A stretch of DNA of 21,921 nt from Ruminococcus sp. UBA3767 (lineage in GTDB: Bacteria > Bacillota > Clostridia > Oscillospirales > Ruminococcaceae). Below the pieces are notes generated by a model. The model was given only the letters and a program-made list of their open reading frames with translations, did no database searches and was not told where the DNA came from. Position numbers and translations under genes: made by a program. The first letter of the stretch is position 1. Each line of letters starts with the position of its first letter. The stretch is from the NCBI GenBank assembly GCA_002371625.1, contig DFFV01000075.1, forward strand, positions 3,964 through 25,884, given 5' to 3'. Shown here one piece after another: positions 15,313-21,569 of this stretch.

Positions 15313-16275
15313 TCAACCTCTCTTGTGGTCTTGTCCGAGGAACGCTGCACCGATTATTCCTGCATCGTTGCCCAGCTTAGCAATAACTATCTCCGTGTTC
15401 TTTGCAGAATTCTTTGTGTAGACCTCCTTAGCGACCAGCTCTTTGAGCGGCAGCAGCAGGGGATCGCCCTCGTTGCAGACTCCTCCGCCTATGCAAAGGA
15501 TATCAGGCTGGAAAATGTTTATCGTGTTTGTGATTCCGCAAGCAAGGTACTTGATATACTTATCAACAACGGCCTTTCCGGCTCTGTCGCCTGCTCTCAT
15601 AGCATTAAAAGCAGTTCTTGCGGAAACCTTTCCGTCCTCCTCGTTCATCTGCCACATTACAGATGACTTATCCTCAAGCATAGCTTCCTTTGTCATTCTG
15701 ACAAGTCCCGTAGCAGAGGAGAACACCTCAAAGCAGCCCTTTCTTCCGCAGGTGCACTCGGGACCGTTGGGGTCTATCACCGTGTGACCTATCTCAGCGC
15801 CTGCAAAATTGAAGCCCGAGTAGATCTTTCCGTTTATGATTATTCCGCCGCCAACGCCTGTTCCCAGTGTAATGCAAACAGCGTCGTTAGCGCCCTTTGC
15901 AGCACCTGCAACGAACTCGCCGTAAGCAGCTGCATTAGCATCGTTCTCTACATATATAGGCTTGTTGATATGCTTTTGCATTATCTCGACAACGGGCAGA
16001 TTGAGAAATCCCAGGTTGTTCGAGTATTCGATTATTCCCGTTTCCGAGTTGGCAGTTCCCGGTGTGCCTATACCGATGGATTCGATATCATCAAGAGTAA
16101 GTCCTGCCTGCTGCATAGCCTCAAGCGATACCTTTGCCATATCAGCGCATATCTCCTCAGCAGGTCTTGGCAGCATAGTTTTCGTGGTAGCCTTTGCGAC
16201 TATCTCGTAATTCTCGTTTACAATGCCCGCCTTGATGTTTGTTCCTCCCAGGTCGATGCCTATGTAGTGTTTCAT
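15313..16275 (-). CDS. glcK: ROK family glucokinase
   Basis: It phosphorylates glucose with ATP at the entry to glycolysis. The 320-residue protein has the ATP loop IGIDLGGTNIKAG (5-17), ENDANAAAYGE with the catalytic Asp112, TLGTGVGGGIIINGK, and the ROK zinc site GHTVID (His164) followed by CTCGRKGCFE (Cys174, Cys176, Cys181). There is no N-terminal DNA-binding domain, so it is an enzyme rather than a ROK repressor. The motif set and length fit glucokinase, although other hexoses cannot be excluded. GGAGGG lies 7-8 bases before the ATG. It follows manA and a small membrane-protein gene in one direction, grouping two hexose phosphate functions. Confidence 0.92.
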   Translation of the reverse strand: MKHYIGIDLGGTNIKAGIVNENYEIVAKATTKTMLPRPAEEICADMAKVSLEAMQQAGLTLDDIESIGIGTPGTANSETGIIEYSNNLGFLNLPVVEIMQKHINKPIYVENDANAAAYGEFVAGAAKGANDAVCITLGTGVGGGIIINGKIYSGFNFAGAEIGHTVIDPNGPECTCGRKGCFEVFSSATGLVRMTKEAMLEDKSSVMWQMNEEDGKVSARTAFNAMRAGDRAGKAVVDKYIKYLACGITNTINIFQPDILCIGGGVCNEGDPLLLPLKELVAKEVYTKNSAKNTEIVIAKLGNDAGIIGAAFLGQDHKRG

Positions 16276-16308
16276 TTTCAGTCCCTCCAGATTTATAAAA
16301 AATGCTTT

Positions 16309-16638
16309 TTATTTCACGATATTTGCAGCTATCACCGTTCCGCTCACAGAGCCGATGAAAGCGCCGGCGAATGAGCAAAGCGCTGCTATCATTGTGATGC
16401 CTGCCGGATTATCGTCCTTCTTGTGCCTAACATAGCATATAATGCCTGCGATAAATGCGGTAAGCACGATAGCTACCGTAGTTGCCCTTGCAATATCAAA
16501 CTCGGGAAAGACTCCCTGCTTGTTGTGAAGATAATAGTAAACCATCATCAGCACCAGGTCGCCCAGCACCGAAGCTGCAAAAGCGATAAATAACTCCTTA
16601 CGGTTTTTCTTTAACAAGCCTATCAAATCCTTCCTCAA
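16309..16638 (-). CDS. Small membrane protein, three predicted helices
   Basis: A hypothetical 109-residue protein with a basic N-terminus (about 1-14, KKNRKE) and three hydrophobic segments (about 15-36, 51-67 and 81-107). The loop YVRHKKDDNP between helices 2 and 3 is basic and probably cytoplasmic. I recognise no family. The start is uncertain: the TTG at 16638 (AAGGA a few bases upstream) overlaps the manA end by 41 bases; later TTG codons at 16626 and 16617 are alternatives, and no ATG fits. Its position between manA and glucokinase suggests co-transcription. Confidence 0.65.
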   Translation of the reverse strand: MRKDLIGLLKKNRKELFIAFAASVLGDLVLMMVYYYLHNKQGVFPEFDIARATTVAIVLTAFIAGIICYVRHKKDDNPAGITMIAALCSFAGAFIGSVSGTVIAANIVK

Positions 16639-17590
16639 AGCCGTTCCTTGTGAGAATAAAGCTGCACCTGCCGCTTATCCGCACGCTCTGCGTTCCGGCT
16701 GCTATAAAAAAGCTGTCGCCCTTTTGTGCATCAAGCACCTCGTCGGAAGCTATCTTCGCACTGCCCTCGATAAAAAGAATGTGCGCAAAGCTCCTTTTGT
16801 CAATGCAAAGCTCAACTTCCTGCGAAACATCAAATACTGCCGAGCTGAAATATCCGCAGTGCTCAAGCAGCCTGAAGCTGCAGCCGTCAGCCTTTATAGT
16901 TTCATATCTTTCCCTCAGCTTTATCGGCTTGGTGTCGGTCACCTCAACTGCCTTTTCAATGTGCAGCTCTCTCGGCTTTCCGTCCGCACCGACTCTGCCG
17001 TAATCGTATACACGGTATGTCGTGTTTGAATTCTCCTGTATCTCCGCAATAAGTATGCCCTTGCCGATAGCGTGAAGCGTTCCCGACGGGATAAAGAAAA
17101 CATCGCCCTTGTGCACCTTGACTTTATTTACTGCATCAAGCAGGCTGCCGTTTTCTATCATCTGTGCAAACTGCTCTTTTGAAAGCTCGTCTTTGAACCC
17201 GTAGATAAGGCTCGCATCATCATCGCAGTCTATCACATACCACATTTCCGTCTTGCCCGGTTCACCCTCAACTTTCAGCGCATATTCATCATCGGGGTGC
17301 ACCTGAACCGAAAGGTCGTCCTTTGCATCTATCAGCTTTATCAGCAGCGGAAAAGTATCGCTTTCGCTGCAGCTCGTTCCAAGCACGCTTTTGTCAAGTC
17401 TTATAAGCTCTTCAAGGGAAAGCCCTTTGTTTATGCCCGAAGCGACGGTGCTCCCGCCTTGCTTATGGCAGGCAAGCTCCCAGCTTTCAGCGACTTTTTC
17501 AAGCTCGCATTTTTTATTGAATTCATCTCTCAGCCGTGTTCCTCCCCAAAGGTAATCCTTGAACACGGGGGCGAGCTTAACTACTGACAT
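16598..17590 (-). CDS. manA: Mannose-6-phosphate isomerase, class I
   Basis: It interconverts mannose 6-phosphate and fructose 6-phosphate. The 330-residue protein is the shorter Firmicute type of the zinc cupin enzyme. It has FKDYLWGGTRL (10-20), the zinc ligands in SVQVHPDDEYA (Gln96, His98) and GKTEMWYV (Glu115), His173 in SGTLHAIGKG, and the active-site Arg193 in NSNTTYRVYDYGR. The C-terminal cupin (GDSFFIAAGTQSVRIS) is intact. The ATG follows GAGGAG by about 8 bases. A divergent promoter region separates it from ruvX. With the downstream glucokinase it would feed glucose and mannose into glycolysis, fitting a plant-polysaccharide degrader, which is an inference. Confidence 0.96.
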   Translation of the reverse strand: MSVVKLAPVFKDYLWGGTRLRDEFNKKCELEKVAESWELACHKQGGSTVASGINKGLSLEELIRLDKSVLGTSCSESDTFPLLIKLIDAKDDLSVQVHPDDEYALKVEGEPGKTEMWYVIDCDDDASLIYGFKDELSKEQFAQMIENGSLLDAVNKVKVHKGDVFFIPSGTLHAIGKGILIAEIQENSNTTYRVYDYGRVGADGKPRELHIEKAVEVTDTKPIKLRERYETIKADGCSFRLLEHCGYFSSAVFDVSQEVELCIDKRSFAHILFIEGSAKIASDEVLDAQKGDSFFIAAGTQSVRISGRCSFILTRNGFEEGFDRLVKEKP

Positions 17591-17625
17591 TCAAACACTC
17601 CTCAACTATATCATCAGTTATAGTC

Positions 17626-17655
17626 ATTATACCACAGTATATGCGGATATGTCAA
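17626..17655 (-). promoter_or_regulatory. manA promoter
   Basis: On the minus strand TTGACA (17655-17650), an 18-base spacer and TATAAT (17631-17626) preceded by TG, an extended -10. In the short 5' UTR, ACTATA and TATAGT (17624-17619 and 17610-17605) can form a six-pair stem with an 8-base loop. Confidence 0.87.
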
Positions 17656-17705
17656 CAAAAAACCGCCTTTTACCCTTGATTTTTTTCACTTTCCGCCCTG
17701 CCCGT

Positions 17706-17734
17706 TTGACTTTGGGGCAAAGATGTGTTATAAT
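17706..17734 (+). promoter_or_regulatory. ruvX promoter
   Basis: TTGACT (17706-17711) and TATAAT (17729-17734) with a 17-base spacer. It faces away from the manA promoter; the two -35 elements are about 50 bases apart. Confidence 0.88.
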
Positions 17735-17769
17735 CTGCTTTTAGTGATGAAAAAACGGAGGCGATAGCT

Positions 17770-18195
17770 GTGAAAATACTTGCTGTGGACTACGGCGATA
17801 CACGAACGGGGCTTGCCGTCAGCGACAGGACGGAGTTCCTTGCAACGCCCGTAGGGACTATAACCGAGCGCAATGCACAGCGCCTTGCGCAGAAAGTTGC
17901 TGACGCTGTAAAAGAACAGGGTGCGGAGCTTATCGTTGTCGGTCTGCCGATAAATATGAACGGCACGAAAGGACCAAGGGCAGAGAAGTGTGAGGAATTT
18001 GCGCAGATGCTGCGTGAGCTGGTCGAGTGTCCCGTTGAGATGTGGGACGAGCGCTCAACGACGGTGACGGCACACAATATCCTCAACACCACAAATGTAA
18101 GGGGAAAGGCGAGAAAGGCGGTCGTGGATACCGTTGCCGCAACGATAATCCTTGAGGGCTTTATGGATCACAGGCGCAAGAATAAGGACAAATAG
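17770..18195 (+). CDS. ruvX: Putative pre-16S rRNA nuclease / Holliday junction resolvase family (YqgF)
   Basis: The 141-residue RNase H-fold protein matches YqgF/RuvX in length and motifs: ILAVDYGDTRTGLAVSD (3-19, catalytic Asp7), ELIVVGLPINMNGTKGPRA (56-74), VEMWDERSTTVTA (90-102) and the C-terminal VVDTVAATIILEGF. In E. coli the family matures 16S rRNA 5' ends; a role in Holliday junction resolution has also been claimed. The start is GTG at 17770, 8 bases after GGAGG. It is co-transcribed with a small membrane-protein gene 11 bases downstream. Confidence 0.95.
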   Translation: MKILAVDYGDTRTGLAVSDRTEFLATPVGTITERNAQRLAQKVADAVKEQGAELIVVGLPINMNGTKGPRAEKCEEFAQMLRELVECPVEMWDERSTTVTAHNILNTTNVRGKARKAVVDTVAATIILEGFMDHRRKNKDK

Positions 18196-18206
18196 GAGGA
18201 GTTTCA

Positions 18207-18530
18207 ATGGCGATAATACCTGTTCTGGGAGTAACGGCAGCAATATTTGCTGCGATAGTAGCCGCAGTTATCGGAGGTTTTGTTTTAGGCGTCATTTTTA
18301 TCATTATCGGTACTTTGATGATAAGAAAGTCATCACGCAGAAAGCTGGGCGTAGGGTTAAGGATATTTGGATATCTCGCAGCTGTTCCTGCTTTTATACT
18401 GGGTGTATTGCTGACCGGTATTATCGCTTTGTTTGCCGATCTGTTCACGATACTTGTAGCAATTATCGTTGTCAGGTTTTTGTGCAGGTTGATACCGGAT
18501 AATATCAATGTCAGCCACACGCCCGAATGA
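18207..18530 (+). CDS. Small hydrophobic membrane protein
   Basis: A 107-residue protein of unknown function. It is mostly membrane-spanning: about 4-37 is a long hydrophobic Ala/Ile/Gly stretch that may be one or two helices; the basic loop MIRKSSRRKLGVG lies at 38-50; further helices are at about 51-72 and 73-92, and a polar tail ends SHTPE. AGGAGG lies 7 bases before the ATG. It is the second gene after ruvX. The terminator at 18557-18588 ends the transcript. Confidence 0.7.
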   Translation: MAIIPVLGVTAAIFAAIVAAVIGGFVLGVIFIIIGTLMIRKSSRRKLGVGLRIFGYLAAVPAFILGVLLTGIIALFADLFTILVAIIVVRFLCRLIPDNINVSHTPE

Positions 18531-18556
18531 CTCTGAAAATAATGCACACAAATGAA

Positions 18557-18588
18557 AAAGGCTTCGCATCTGCGAAGCCTTTGTTTTT
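18557..18588. terminator. Terminator between the ruvX operon and khpA, two-way
   Basis: AAAGGCTTCGCA (18557-18568) pairs perfectly with TGCGAAGCCTTT (18571-18582), followed by GTTTTT. The stop codon of khpA lies at 18590, so the same stem can stop leftward transcripts, with a run of A/T on that side. Confidence 0.94.
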
Positions 18589-18589
18589 A

Positions 18590-18823
18590 TCAGTCTATCT
18601 CAACCATTATCTTCTGGTCTTTTCTTGAAGCGCTTGCTCTCATAACTACTCTTATAGCCTTAGCAATGCGTCCCTGCTTGCCGATAACTCTGCCCATGTC
18701 GTCGGGTGCAACATGAAGATGATAAACGATTATGCCTTCATCGTTGGGCTCATCAACAGTTACCTCAACAGCAGACTTATCCTCGACCAGCTCTGAAACT
18801 ATGGTCCTGAGTAAATCTTCCAT
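18590..18823 (-). CDS. khpA: KH-domain RNA-binding protein KhpA
   Basis: KhpA, formerly YlqC, is a 77-residue single-KH protein that binds RNA, often with KhpB/Jag, and affects cell division and elongation in streptococci. The KH motif VIGKQGRIAKAIRVVMRASA (47-66) carries the GxxG loop as GKQG. MEDLLRTIVSELVEDKSAVE opens the domain. The ATG at 18823 follows GGAG by 7-8 bases; an in-frame ATG at 18844 covers that site. It follows rpsP as in most Firmicutes, but rimM, trmD and rplS, which usually come next, are absent here. Confidence 0.95.
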   Translation of the reverse strand: MEDLLRTIVSELVEDKSAVEVTVDEPNDEGIIVYHLHVAPDDMGRVIGKQGRIAKAIRVVMRASASRKDQKIMVEID

Positions 18824-18851
18824 AACGAATCTCCATTCTCCCACGAAAATG

Positions 18852-18910
18852 CGGTGTTCCCACCGAGAAAACCGGTAAGGCTGCGGTGGGATAAGTGCCT
18901 TACTGGTTTT
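18852..18910 (-). promoter_or_regulatory. Competing RNA structures between rpsP and khpA
   Basis: On the minus strand AAAACC and GTAAGGC (18910-18905 and 18903-18897) pair with GCCTTAC and GGTTTT (18881-18875 and 18873-18868): 13 pairs with one mismatch. The 15-base loop contains CCCACCG (18890-18884), which can pair with CGGTGGG just downstream (18865-18859), giving a pseudoknot or an alternative hairpin. CGGTG/CACCG (18865-18861 with 18856-18852) can instead close a GGAA loop. The first stem ends in TTTT and could also act as a partial terminator. No known element recognised. Confidence 0.6.
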
Positions 18911-18920
18911 GAAAAACAGC

Positions 18921-19160
18921 TTATATGTTGTTCTTCTTGAAAAGTGCCTTTACAGTGTCGGTCGGCTGTGCGCCCTTCTCCATCCAAGCCTTTGCCTTCT
19001 CAGCATCTACCTTGAAAACGGTAGGCTCCTTGGTAGGATCATAGTAGCCCAGCTCCTCGATGCAGCGTCCGTCTCTGGGATATCTTGAATCTGCAACGAC
19101 TACTCTGTAAAACGGTGCCTTCTTAGCGCCGATCCTTCTGAGTCTGATCTTAACTGCCAT
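18921..19160 (-). CDS. rpsP: 30S ribosomal protein S16
   Basis: S16 is needed for assembly of the small subunit. The 79-residue product begins [20 protein letters not shown] and continues [22 protein letters not shown], the complete S16 signature, and ends with [20 protein letters not shown]. The length is normal. GGAGG lies 9-10 bases before the ATG. It follows ffh by 61 bases, in which AAATATC/GATATTT (19213-19207 with 19201-19195) forms a small stem; I see no clear new promoter there. Confidence 0.97.
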   Translation of the reverse strand: MAVKIRLRRIGAKKAPFYRVVVADSRYPRDGRCIEELGYYDPTKEPTVFKVDAEKAKAWMEKGAQPTDTVKALFKKNNI

Positions 19161-19221
19161 TATATTTTCACCTCCGTTTGATAACGTTTATAACAAATAT
19201 CTGGTTGATATTTATTGACTA

Positions 19222-20604
19222 TTACTTTGGCATACCGTCCATTCCGCCCATTCCGCCAAGACCTTTCAGCAGCGCAGCACGGTTCATCTTGGCTTTCTTT
19301 CCGTGCAGGTTTCCGCCAATGCCGAATTGCTTCATCATCTTCTGCATCTGGTCGAACTGCTTGAGCAGCTGGTTTATGTCCGAAACTTCCGTTCCGCTTC
19401 CTGCTGCGATCCTGCGCTTTCTCTTAGGATCTATTATCGAGGGCTTTTCACGCTCGGCCTTGGTCATTGAATTTATCATAGCCTCGGTCTTTTTGAGCTG
19501 CTTTTCGCCCTGTTCGAGCTGTTCATCGTTTATCTTTCCTGCGCCCGGCAGAAGTCTGATAAGCGATTTCATCGAACCCATTTTGTGTATCTGCTTCATC
19601 TGGTCGAGCAGGTCGTTCAGGTCAAAGCCCTTTTCCTGCATCTTCTTAGCCAGCTTCTTAGCGTCCTTTTCGTCAACTGTCTGGCTCGCTTTCTCGATAA
19701 GTGTGAGCATATCGCCCATATCAAGTATTCTCGAAGCCATTCTCTCGGGGTGGAAAGGTTCAAACTCTCCGAGCTTTTCGCCCATACCCACGAACTTTAT
19801 AGGTTTACCTGTAACGGCAAGCACCGAGAGCGCCGCACCGCCTCTTGTATCAGAATCCAGCTTTGTAAGGATAACGCTGTCAATTCCCAGCGCCTCATCA
19901 AAGCTCGAAGCTACCTTTACAGCGTCCTGACCGATCATCGCATCAACTACCAGCATGATCTCGTTAGGCTGAGCCAGCTCCTTGATGTCTTTAAGCTCGT
20001 TCATAAGCTCTTCGTCGATGTGCAGTCGTCCTGCAGTATCTATGATAACAATGTCGTTGCCGTGATCCTTAGCGTGCTTTATGCCTTCCTTAACGATCTT
20101 TCTCGGATCTATCTGTCCCATTTCAAAAACGGGCACCTCAGCCTTTGCACCAACGACCTTCAGCTGCTCGATAGCAGCAGGTCTGTAAACGTCGGCAGCT
20201 ATCAGCAAAGGTCTTTTATCCTGATCCTTGAACATCTTTGCCAGCTTTGCAGCGTGCGTGGTTTTACCCGAACCCTGAAGTCCGCACATCATAATGATGC
20301 AAGGCGGCTTGCTCGGGAAGTTTATTTTGGCATTAGCCTCGCCCATCAGCTTTATCAGCTCTTCATGAACGATCTTTATTACCTGCTGTCCGGGGGTAAG
20401 GCTCTTTAAAACGTCCTCGCCGACAGCTCTTTCGGAAACGTTGTTTACAAAATCCTTAACGACCTTGTAGCTTACGTCAGCCTCAAGCAGAGCCATCTTG
20501 ACTTCACGCATAGCCTCTTTAACGTCGGACTCGCTGAGTCTTCCTCGTGATCTCAGGCGCTTGAACACGCCATTAAGTTTTTCGGAAAGTCCTTCAAACG
20601 CCAT
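19222..20604 (-). CDS. ffh: Signal recognition particle protein Ffh (SRP54)
   Basis: Ffh binds signal peptides and 4.5S/6S RNA and delivers ribosomes to FtsY at the membrane. The 460-residue protein has the N domain (1-95), the GTPase G domain with GLQGSGKTT (108-116), DTAGRLHIDEELM (about 189-201) and TKLDSDTRGG (about 245-254, Ser where Gly is usual), then the methionine-rich M domain from about 300. The latter includes LLPGAGKI and the RNA-binding RKRRIAAGSGTEVSDINQLL, and the tail ends in a GGMGGMDGMPK run. AGGAGG lies before the ATG, and ylxM is 15 bases upstream. Confidence 0.97.
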   Translation of the reverse strand: MAFEGLSEKLNGVFKRLRSRGRLSESDVKEAMREVKMALLEADVSYKVVKDFVNNVSERAVGEDVLKSLTPGQQVIKIVHEELIKLMGEANAKINFPSKPPCIIMMCGLQGSGKTTHAAKLAKMFKDQDKRPLLIAADVYRPAAIEQLKVVGAKAEVPVFEMGQIDPRKIVKEGIKHAKDHGNDIVIIDTAGRLHIDEELMNELKDIKELAQPNEIMLVVDAMIGQDAVKVASSFDEALGIDSVILTKLDSDTRGGAALSVLAVTGKPIKFVGMGEKLGEFEPFHPERMASRILDMGDMLTLIEKASQTVDEKDAKKLAKKMQEKGFDLNDLLDQMKQIHKMGSMKSLIRLLPGAGKINDEQLEQGEKQLKKTEAMINSMTKAEREKPSIIDPKRKRRIAAGSGTEVSDINQLLKQFDQMQKMMKQFGIGGNLHGKKAKMNRAALLKGLGGMGGMDGMPK

Positions 20605-20619
20605 ATATATCCTCCTGTA

Positions 20620-21018
20620 TCATTGCTTTTCATCTTCGGGGGAGGGCACTTCATACTCCTCCAGCCTCTCATCGAACGTCTCCAGCAGCGTCACGATCTT
20701 TTCTGCGACCGATCTGAACGAGCGGTGAGCATTGCATTCGTTGAATGCGTCCAGCGCAAGCTCTTTAAAATGAGCTATCTCATCCCTGCGCTGTTCGTCC
20801 GCCTTGAGCAGCCCCAGCCTTTGCTCATATTCCGCCAGCGATTCATCGCCTCTTTTGATAGCATCGTGAACGCCCTGTCTTGAAATATCGTAATGGTCTG
20901 CTATCTCTCCCAGTGAAAGATCATCGTTGTAATACAGATCCATTATATCACGCTGTTTATCAGTCAGCAGACCTCCGTAAAGGTCAAGAAGCCTGCACAT
21001 ACTCAGATCTTTACCCAT
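20620..21018 (-). CDS. ylxM: YlxM/UPF0122 helix-turn-helix protein
   Basis: YlxM-type proteins carry a sigma region 4-like fold and sit beside ffh; in streptococci they modulate the SRP pathway. The 132-residue product has RLLDLYGGLLTDKQRDIMDLYYNDDLSLGEIADHYDISRQGVHDAIKR (about 9-56), the full family signature with the helix-turn-helix. The rest is a longer than usual acidic helical tail (DERLEEYEVPSPEDEKQ). GGAGG lies 8 bases before the ATG. It is the first gene of the ylxM-ffh-rpsP-khpA transcript, with a consensus promoter and a 5' stem-loop. Confidence 0.95.
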   Translation of the reverse strand: MGKDLSMCRLLDLYGGLLTDKQRDIMDLYYNDDLSLGEIADHYDISRQGVHDAIKRGDESLAEYEQRLGLLKADEQRRDEIAHFKELALDAFNECNAHRSFRSVAEKIVTLLETFDERLEEYEVPSPEDEKQ

Positions 21019-21039
21019 TTGTCTGCCTCCTTACGCAAA

Positions 21040-21065
21040 GTTGTAAAGTCAAAAACCTTTACAAC
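21040..21065 (-). promoter_or_regulatory. 5'-terminal stem-loop of the ylxM-ffh transcript
   Basis: GTTGTAAAG (21065-21057) pairs perfectly with CTTTACAAC (21048-21040) around 8 bases. The predicted start site is at about 21066, so the stem would form the very 5' end of the mRNA, about 20 bases before the ylxM start. Confidence 0.7.
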
Positions 21066-21072
21066 ACTAATC

Positions 21073-21101
21073 ATTATATATCAAGTAAACTTACTTGTCA
21101 A
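21073..21101 (-). promoter_or_regulatory. ylxM-ffh promoter, full consensus, with palindrome in the spacer
   Basis: On the minus strand TTGACA (21101-21096) and TATAAT (21078-21073) are 17 bases apart. CAAGTAA-GT-TTACTTG (21097-21082), a perfect 7-base-arm palindrome, fills the spacer and touches the -35 element. Confidence 0.9.
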
Positions 21102-21142
21102 GTGCTTTTTTACATTTTTCCCGAAAAAGATCGCCCAAACGC

Positions 21143-21171
21143 AAAAAAGTCTGAAGGTCAACCCTTCAGAC
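21143..21171 (-). terminator. Terminator overlapping the end of the FakA-like gene
   Basis: GTCTGAAGG (21171-21163) pairs with CCTTCAGAC (21157-21149) around GTTGA, followed by TTTTTT. The TGA stop codon of the gene lies in the loop, and the last codons form the first arm. Confidence 0.94.
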
Positions 21172-21409
21172 CTCTTGCCTGTCTGTCCATGTCCTCTACG
21201 ACGATATCGTAGATCTCACCGAGAGAAGCGCAGTATTCAAGCACCTTCCACGGCTCATTTGTGTGATAGTGTATTTTCATTACCGATTCATCTCCGATAG
21301 CGAGCAGGCAGTCACCCTTGAAATTAGTTTCAAAGTATTCGCTTACCTCGTCCTCGTCGAGATTTTCCGCATCGATAAGCAGCTGCGTGTCGTATCTGTA
21401 TTCTATCAT
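21158..21409 (-). CDS. Stand-alone FakA C-terminal-like domain (Dak phosphatase/DegV-linked family)
   Basis: The 83-residue protein resembles the last domain of the fatty acid kinase subunit FakA (DAK2-type proteins): YRYDTQLLIDAENLDEDEVSEY (4-25), GDCLLAIGDESVMKIHYHTN (about 32-51, matching the GDSLVVVGD-KVHVHT pattern), then EPWKVLEYCASLGEIYDIVVEDM. The kinase (DAK2) and middle domains are absent and no remnant of them lies upstream. It may be a regulator or partner of fatty acid kinase, or an orphan domain with another role. GGAGGG lies 7-8 bases before the ATG. The stop codon sits in the terminator loop. Confidence 0.78.
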   Translation of the reverse strand: MIEYRYDTQLLIDAENLDEDEVSEYFETNFKGDCLLAIGDESVMKIHYHTNEPWKVLEYCASLGEIYDIVVEDMDRQARGLKG

Positions 21410-21500
21410 AGCATATCCCTCCTAAGTTTTATCCATACCTATTGTATCAAAAGTGAACAAAATTTGTATCAATATGTTGTGAATAAATTAACAGAATATT

Positions 21501-21530
21501 TTGAAATTGGAGTGAAAATTGTGCTATAAT
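21501..21530 (+). promoter_or_regulatory. Promoter of the aldo/keto reductase gene
   Basis: TTGAAA (21501-21506), an 18-base spacer and TATAAT (21525-21530). The start site is near 21537, 33 bases before the ATG. Confidence 0.78.
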
Positions 21531-21569
21531 TCATAGTGATGGGTAATATGCTTGAAACGGGGGATAGAA

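Noticed and set aside
19178..19930. Plus-strand open frame of 250 codons with membrane-like composition
   Set aside because: Antisense to ffh; no start signals, and the composition reflects the complement of Lys/Glu-rich codons.
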